Origin: an uncultured Desulfobacter sp.
Lineage (GTDB): Bacteria; Desulfobacterota; Desulfobacteria; Desulfobacterales; Desulfobacteraceae
DNA length: 64,000 nucleotides
NCBI RefSeq assembly: GCF_963666145.1
Contig: NZ_OY762614.1
Location: forward strand, 4,702,501 to 4,766,500
Direction: 5' to 3'
Below the pieces are notes generated by a model. It saw nothing but the letters and a program-made list of their open reading frames with translations, searched no databases and was not told the DNA's origin. Positions 62,701 to 64,000 of the stretch are shown in pieces (within the stretch, counting starts at the first letter, position 1; each line of letters opens with the position of its first letter). The translations under genes were made by a program, and so were the position numbers.

Positions 62701-63262
62701 GCTGGATAAGGTCCATGAAGTCAATGATTCCGAAAATATGGGAGACTCCGGTGTTTTAACTCGGTTCGCCCGCTGGGAGTTTTATCCAAAGTCGATTATG
62801 GGGAGTAACGGCAAGGTGAGTCGAATCCATAGCCTGTCCGGACTCTGGGTGAAACATGTCGCCGGTTGCGCCCAGGGAATTGACCTCGCCAGTCATCTTG
62901 TGGCCCCGGACGGCATGGTCTGTTTTTCTCCCATTGAAAAATCCCTGGCCCAAAAAATTCTTAATAGCATGGTCTCCTGTTTGTTCCAGGGACTGAGGCA
63001 GCCGTTGCCTGTTACGGCCAAAACCGGTCTGGCTTACGCCCATGCCTTGGGGGCTAAAGATGAGGAAAAGGCCAAGGCCGATGCTGCAAAGGCATATGAA
63101 GGGGGCGATTTTGGGTCAAGCGGAGAGTTGTCGTATGATGCGTACCTCAGGCGGGCGTATCCCACATTTGAAGATTTATGGCAGGCCCATGACAATTTTT
63201 TTGTTTCCCTGAGTCAAACCTTGTATGCCCCTCTGATCTCAGCCCTGGAAAAGGAGGTGTAA
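59729..63262 (+). CDS. recC: Exodeoxyribonuclease V gamma subunit RecC
   Basis: 1,177 residues from ATG 59729, which has AGGAAA just upstream. The frame is open back to 59597, but that part reads through VapC remnants. It starts with LSIIHSNHLEDLRQVAVNWI and ETEQFIVQSNGMAQWLKLALA, the RecC opening, and continues with PPRVIVFGISSLPRQVLETL and VVYLLGMNDGAFPR. RecC recognises Chi and holds the complex together. recB follows after 2 nt; recD is presumably beyond the window. Confidence 0.95.
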   Translation: MKVQHQNFRQALSPGLSIIHSNHLEDLRQVAVNWIKGHPLGVLETEQFIVQSNGMAQWLKLALAADDGCGISAGIEMKLPGRYVWTAYRAVLGSEIIPEESAYDKDRLIWRIFRLLPLLAGESIFEPLNRFLEHDEDLRKRSQLAGHLADLYDQYQVYRADWLEDWSQGVDRLARIGGQPFPLGENQKWQAELWRRIKADVPDEYRNLGRADLHNRFLEKAGTLNGQRPKELPPRVIVFGISSLPRQVLETLYAVSSMSQVLLFVHNPCRHFWADIVEDRELLRIENARHMVKSGMPSAPAPEMLHQHANPLLAAWGKQGRDYIGLLYGYDEPENYETNFAQIDIFEDFLIPGSDNGLLQQVQQAILDLEPLPGDEGEKSVVESEDESICFQVAHSRQREVEILQDQLLHCFETLAELNPRDIIVMTPDIDSYAPHIEAVFGNLALTDPRFIPFTIADKPNRESVPLIRALETLLHLPDSRMGVSDVMDLFEVGAFRRRFNIGEDELPKLRQWIEGAGIAWGLNDEQRTLFKLPDGLAQNTWAFGLDRMLLGYAVGSGGSWNGIEPYEEVGGLEAALVGPLFDAIGELQRLWRSLNQDATPAVWSEKIRNLTQDCFTVRESQDQLTISRLNDILDQWLDACDQAMLDEKLPLAVVRDFLLARMNESSTSQRFLAGMVNFGTLMPMRAIPFKVVYLLGMNDGAFPRSHPPLDFDLMSGKGLYRPGDRSRREDDRYLFLESLLSARKRLYISYVGRDDRDNSERMPSVLVGQLRDYLSAGWCLDKSADGTEKADLLGAITHLHPLQPFGRDYFRGDGRGLFTYAHEWRTSLDSGTVERRDALNQALPVPDFEGRLNLASLIRFFKKPVQYFFNQRLSIRFDEPSITDRDQEPFALDFLAPFGLGTQLLEAGLHANSFDAASAVTTEALRLTRTGALPMAGFGHLAAEELSKPVIDMLVGHQNLLGKWPCPCDPMEISLNIDADETPAVFLDDWLDKVHEVNDSENMGDSGVLTRFARWEFYPKSIMGSNGKVSRIHSLSGLWVKHVAGCAQGIDLASHLVAPDGMVCFSPIEKSLAQKILNSMVSCLFQGLRQPLPVTAKTGLAYAHALGAKDEEKAKADAAKAYEGGDFGSSGELSYDAYLRRAYPTFEDLWQAHDNFFVSLSQTLYAPLISALEKEV

Positions 63263-63264
63263 CC

Positions 63265-64000
63265 ATGGTGAAAAAATTAGACCCCATGACCTTTCCTTTG
63301 AACGGTGCCCGGCTGATTGAAGCCAGTGCCGGAACCGGAAAGACATATACCATTGCTGCGCTTTATCTTCGGCTGATTTTAGGGCATGGGAATGAGAACG
63401 GTTTTTCCCGGCCCTTGACCCCGCCGGAGATTCTGGTCGTTACCTTTACCAACGCTGCCACAGAAGAGCTGCGGGAAAGAATTAGAAGCCGGCTTACCGA
63501 GGCAGCCGGATTTTTTAGAGGACTTGAGACAAAAGATGCCTTCCTCAATGACTTGAGAGATGATTATAATCCTGATGACTGGCCGGTCCTGGCCATGCGC
63601 CTGGAACAGGCGGCCCAGTGGATGGACGAGTCTGCCATCCACACCATTCACGCCTGGTGCCAGCGTATGCTCCGCCAGCATGCCTTTGACAGTCTCTCTT
63701 TGTTTGATCTGGAACTTGCGCCCAATGACCAGGATCTGCTGGAAGAGGCGGCCTGTGATTTCTGGCGGGCGGGGTTTTATCCCCGGAGTGTGGCGACGTT
63801 ATCGGAATTAAAAGCCGTGGCCGGGATCAGCACCCCCCAGGAGCTGCTGAAACAGGTGCTGCCGGTTATTAATGCCGTGGCGTGTGGTGAAGCGTCCTGC
63901 ACGGGAGACCCCTTTGATATTATTTCACAGCGGATGCAATCCATAGAAACCGCACGCATGGTCTGGACACCGGATTTTGACAAAGCCGTGGCCCAGGTGG
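63265..64000 (+). CDS. recB: Exodeoxyribonuclease V beta subunit RecB (partial)
   Basis: The first 245 codons; the gene runs off the right edge. AAGGAGG lies 8 nt before ATG 63265. Walker A is EASAGTGKTYTIAALYLRL, followed by the helicase segment ILVVTFTNAATEELRERIRSRL and SAIHTIHAWCQRMLRQHAF, the RecB/UvrD pattern. RecB is the 3'-5' helicase and nuclease of RecBCD, acting in double-strand break repair and destruction of foreign linear DNA. Confidence 0.95.
   Translation, partial: MVKKLDPMTFPLNGARLIEASAGTGKTYTIAALYLRLILGHGNENGFSRPLTPPEILVVTFTNAATEELRERIRSRLTEAAGFFRGLETKDAFLNDLRDDYNPDDWPVLAMRLEQAAQWMDESAIHTIHAWCQRMLRQHAFDSLSLFDLELAPNDQDLLEEAACDFWRAGFYPRSVATLSELKAVAGISTPQELLKQVLPVINAVACGEASCTGDPFDIISQRMQSIETARMVWTPDFDKAVAQV

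Overview
The window looks like chromosome from a sulfate-reducing deltaproteobacterium, most likely a Desulfobacteraceae relative (Desulfobacter/Desulfobacula type). I infer this from protein resemblance, mid-range base composition, the tmRNA tag ADDYNYAVAA, and the mix of Gram-negative envelope genes, a type I-C CRISPR system and several IS families. I could run no database search, so the genus is a guess.

Layout. 1-10.8 kb is a type I-C CRISPR-Cas locus. A nine-repeat array runs off the left edge. To its right, all on the minus strand, lie cas2, cas1, cas4, a Fic-domain gene, cas7, a separately framed cas11c, cas8c, cas5c and cas3. An XRE/degenerate-ImmA regulator sits just upstream of cas3. 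11-12.7 kb holds an Rpn-type nuclease and a YdjM-like membrane protein. 12.8-19.5 kb is an uptake locus: an ABC importer (binding protein, ATPase, permease) divergent from a TonB-dependent receptor that a 1,375-bp IS has interrupted, with clean terminal repeats and a TTA target duplication. A TiaS-like DDTD protein follows. 20.6-29.3 kb carries tamB, a BamA/TamA-family gene, a universal stress protein, gluQ and a PilZ protein. 29.3-44.9 kb is a long minus-strand housekeeping run: topA-dprA, a CpoB-like lipoprotein, secF-secD-yajC, a LysM-like protein, rng, mltF and parC-parE. 45-52.8 kb has an unusual class I adenylate cyclase with pentapeptide repeats, a LOG-family protein, HPr-EI, smpB and ssrA. 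52.8-59.7 kb is a decayed mobile region against the 3' end of ssrA: a broken integrase, an ISNCY-type transposase, and an IS-like element with its own terminal repeats that is split by an IS1380-family element, then VapBC remnants. recC and the start of recB close the window.

How the genes work together. The CRISPR genes supply adaptation (Cas1/2/4), crRNA processing (Cas5c), Cascade (Cas5c, 7, 8c, 11c) and target destruction (Cas3). Two spacers overlap on opposite strands of one protospacer region, and together they reveal a TTC PAM and the array's transcription direction without any search. SecDF-YajC, TamB with the BamA-like protein, CpoB and MltF serve the envelope. TopA, ParCE, DprA and RecBC serve DNA topology and recombination. 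SmpB and tmRNA form the ribosome-rescue pair.

The strongest candidate for something new is the Fic gene translationally coupled inside the cas operon between cas7 and cas4. Next are the cas8c/cas11c split into different frames and the transposase-like element at 55.5-59.1 kb.
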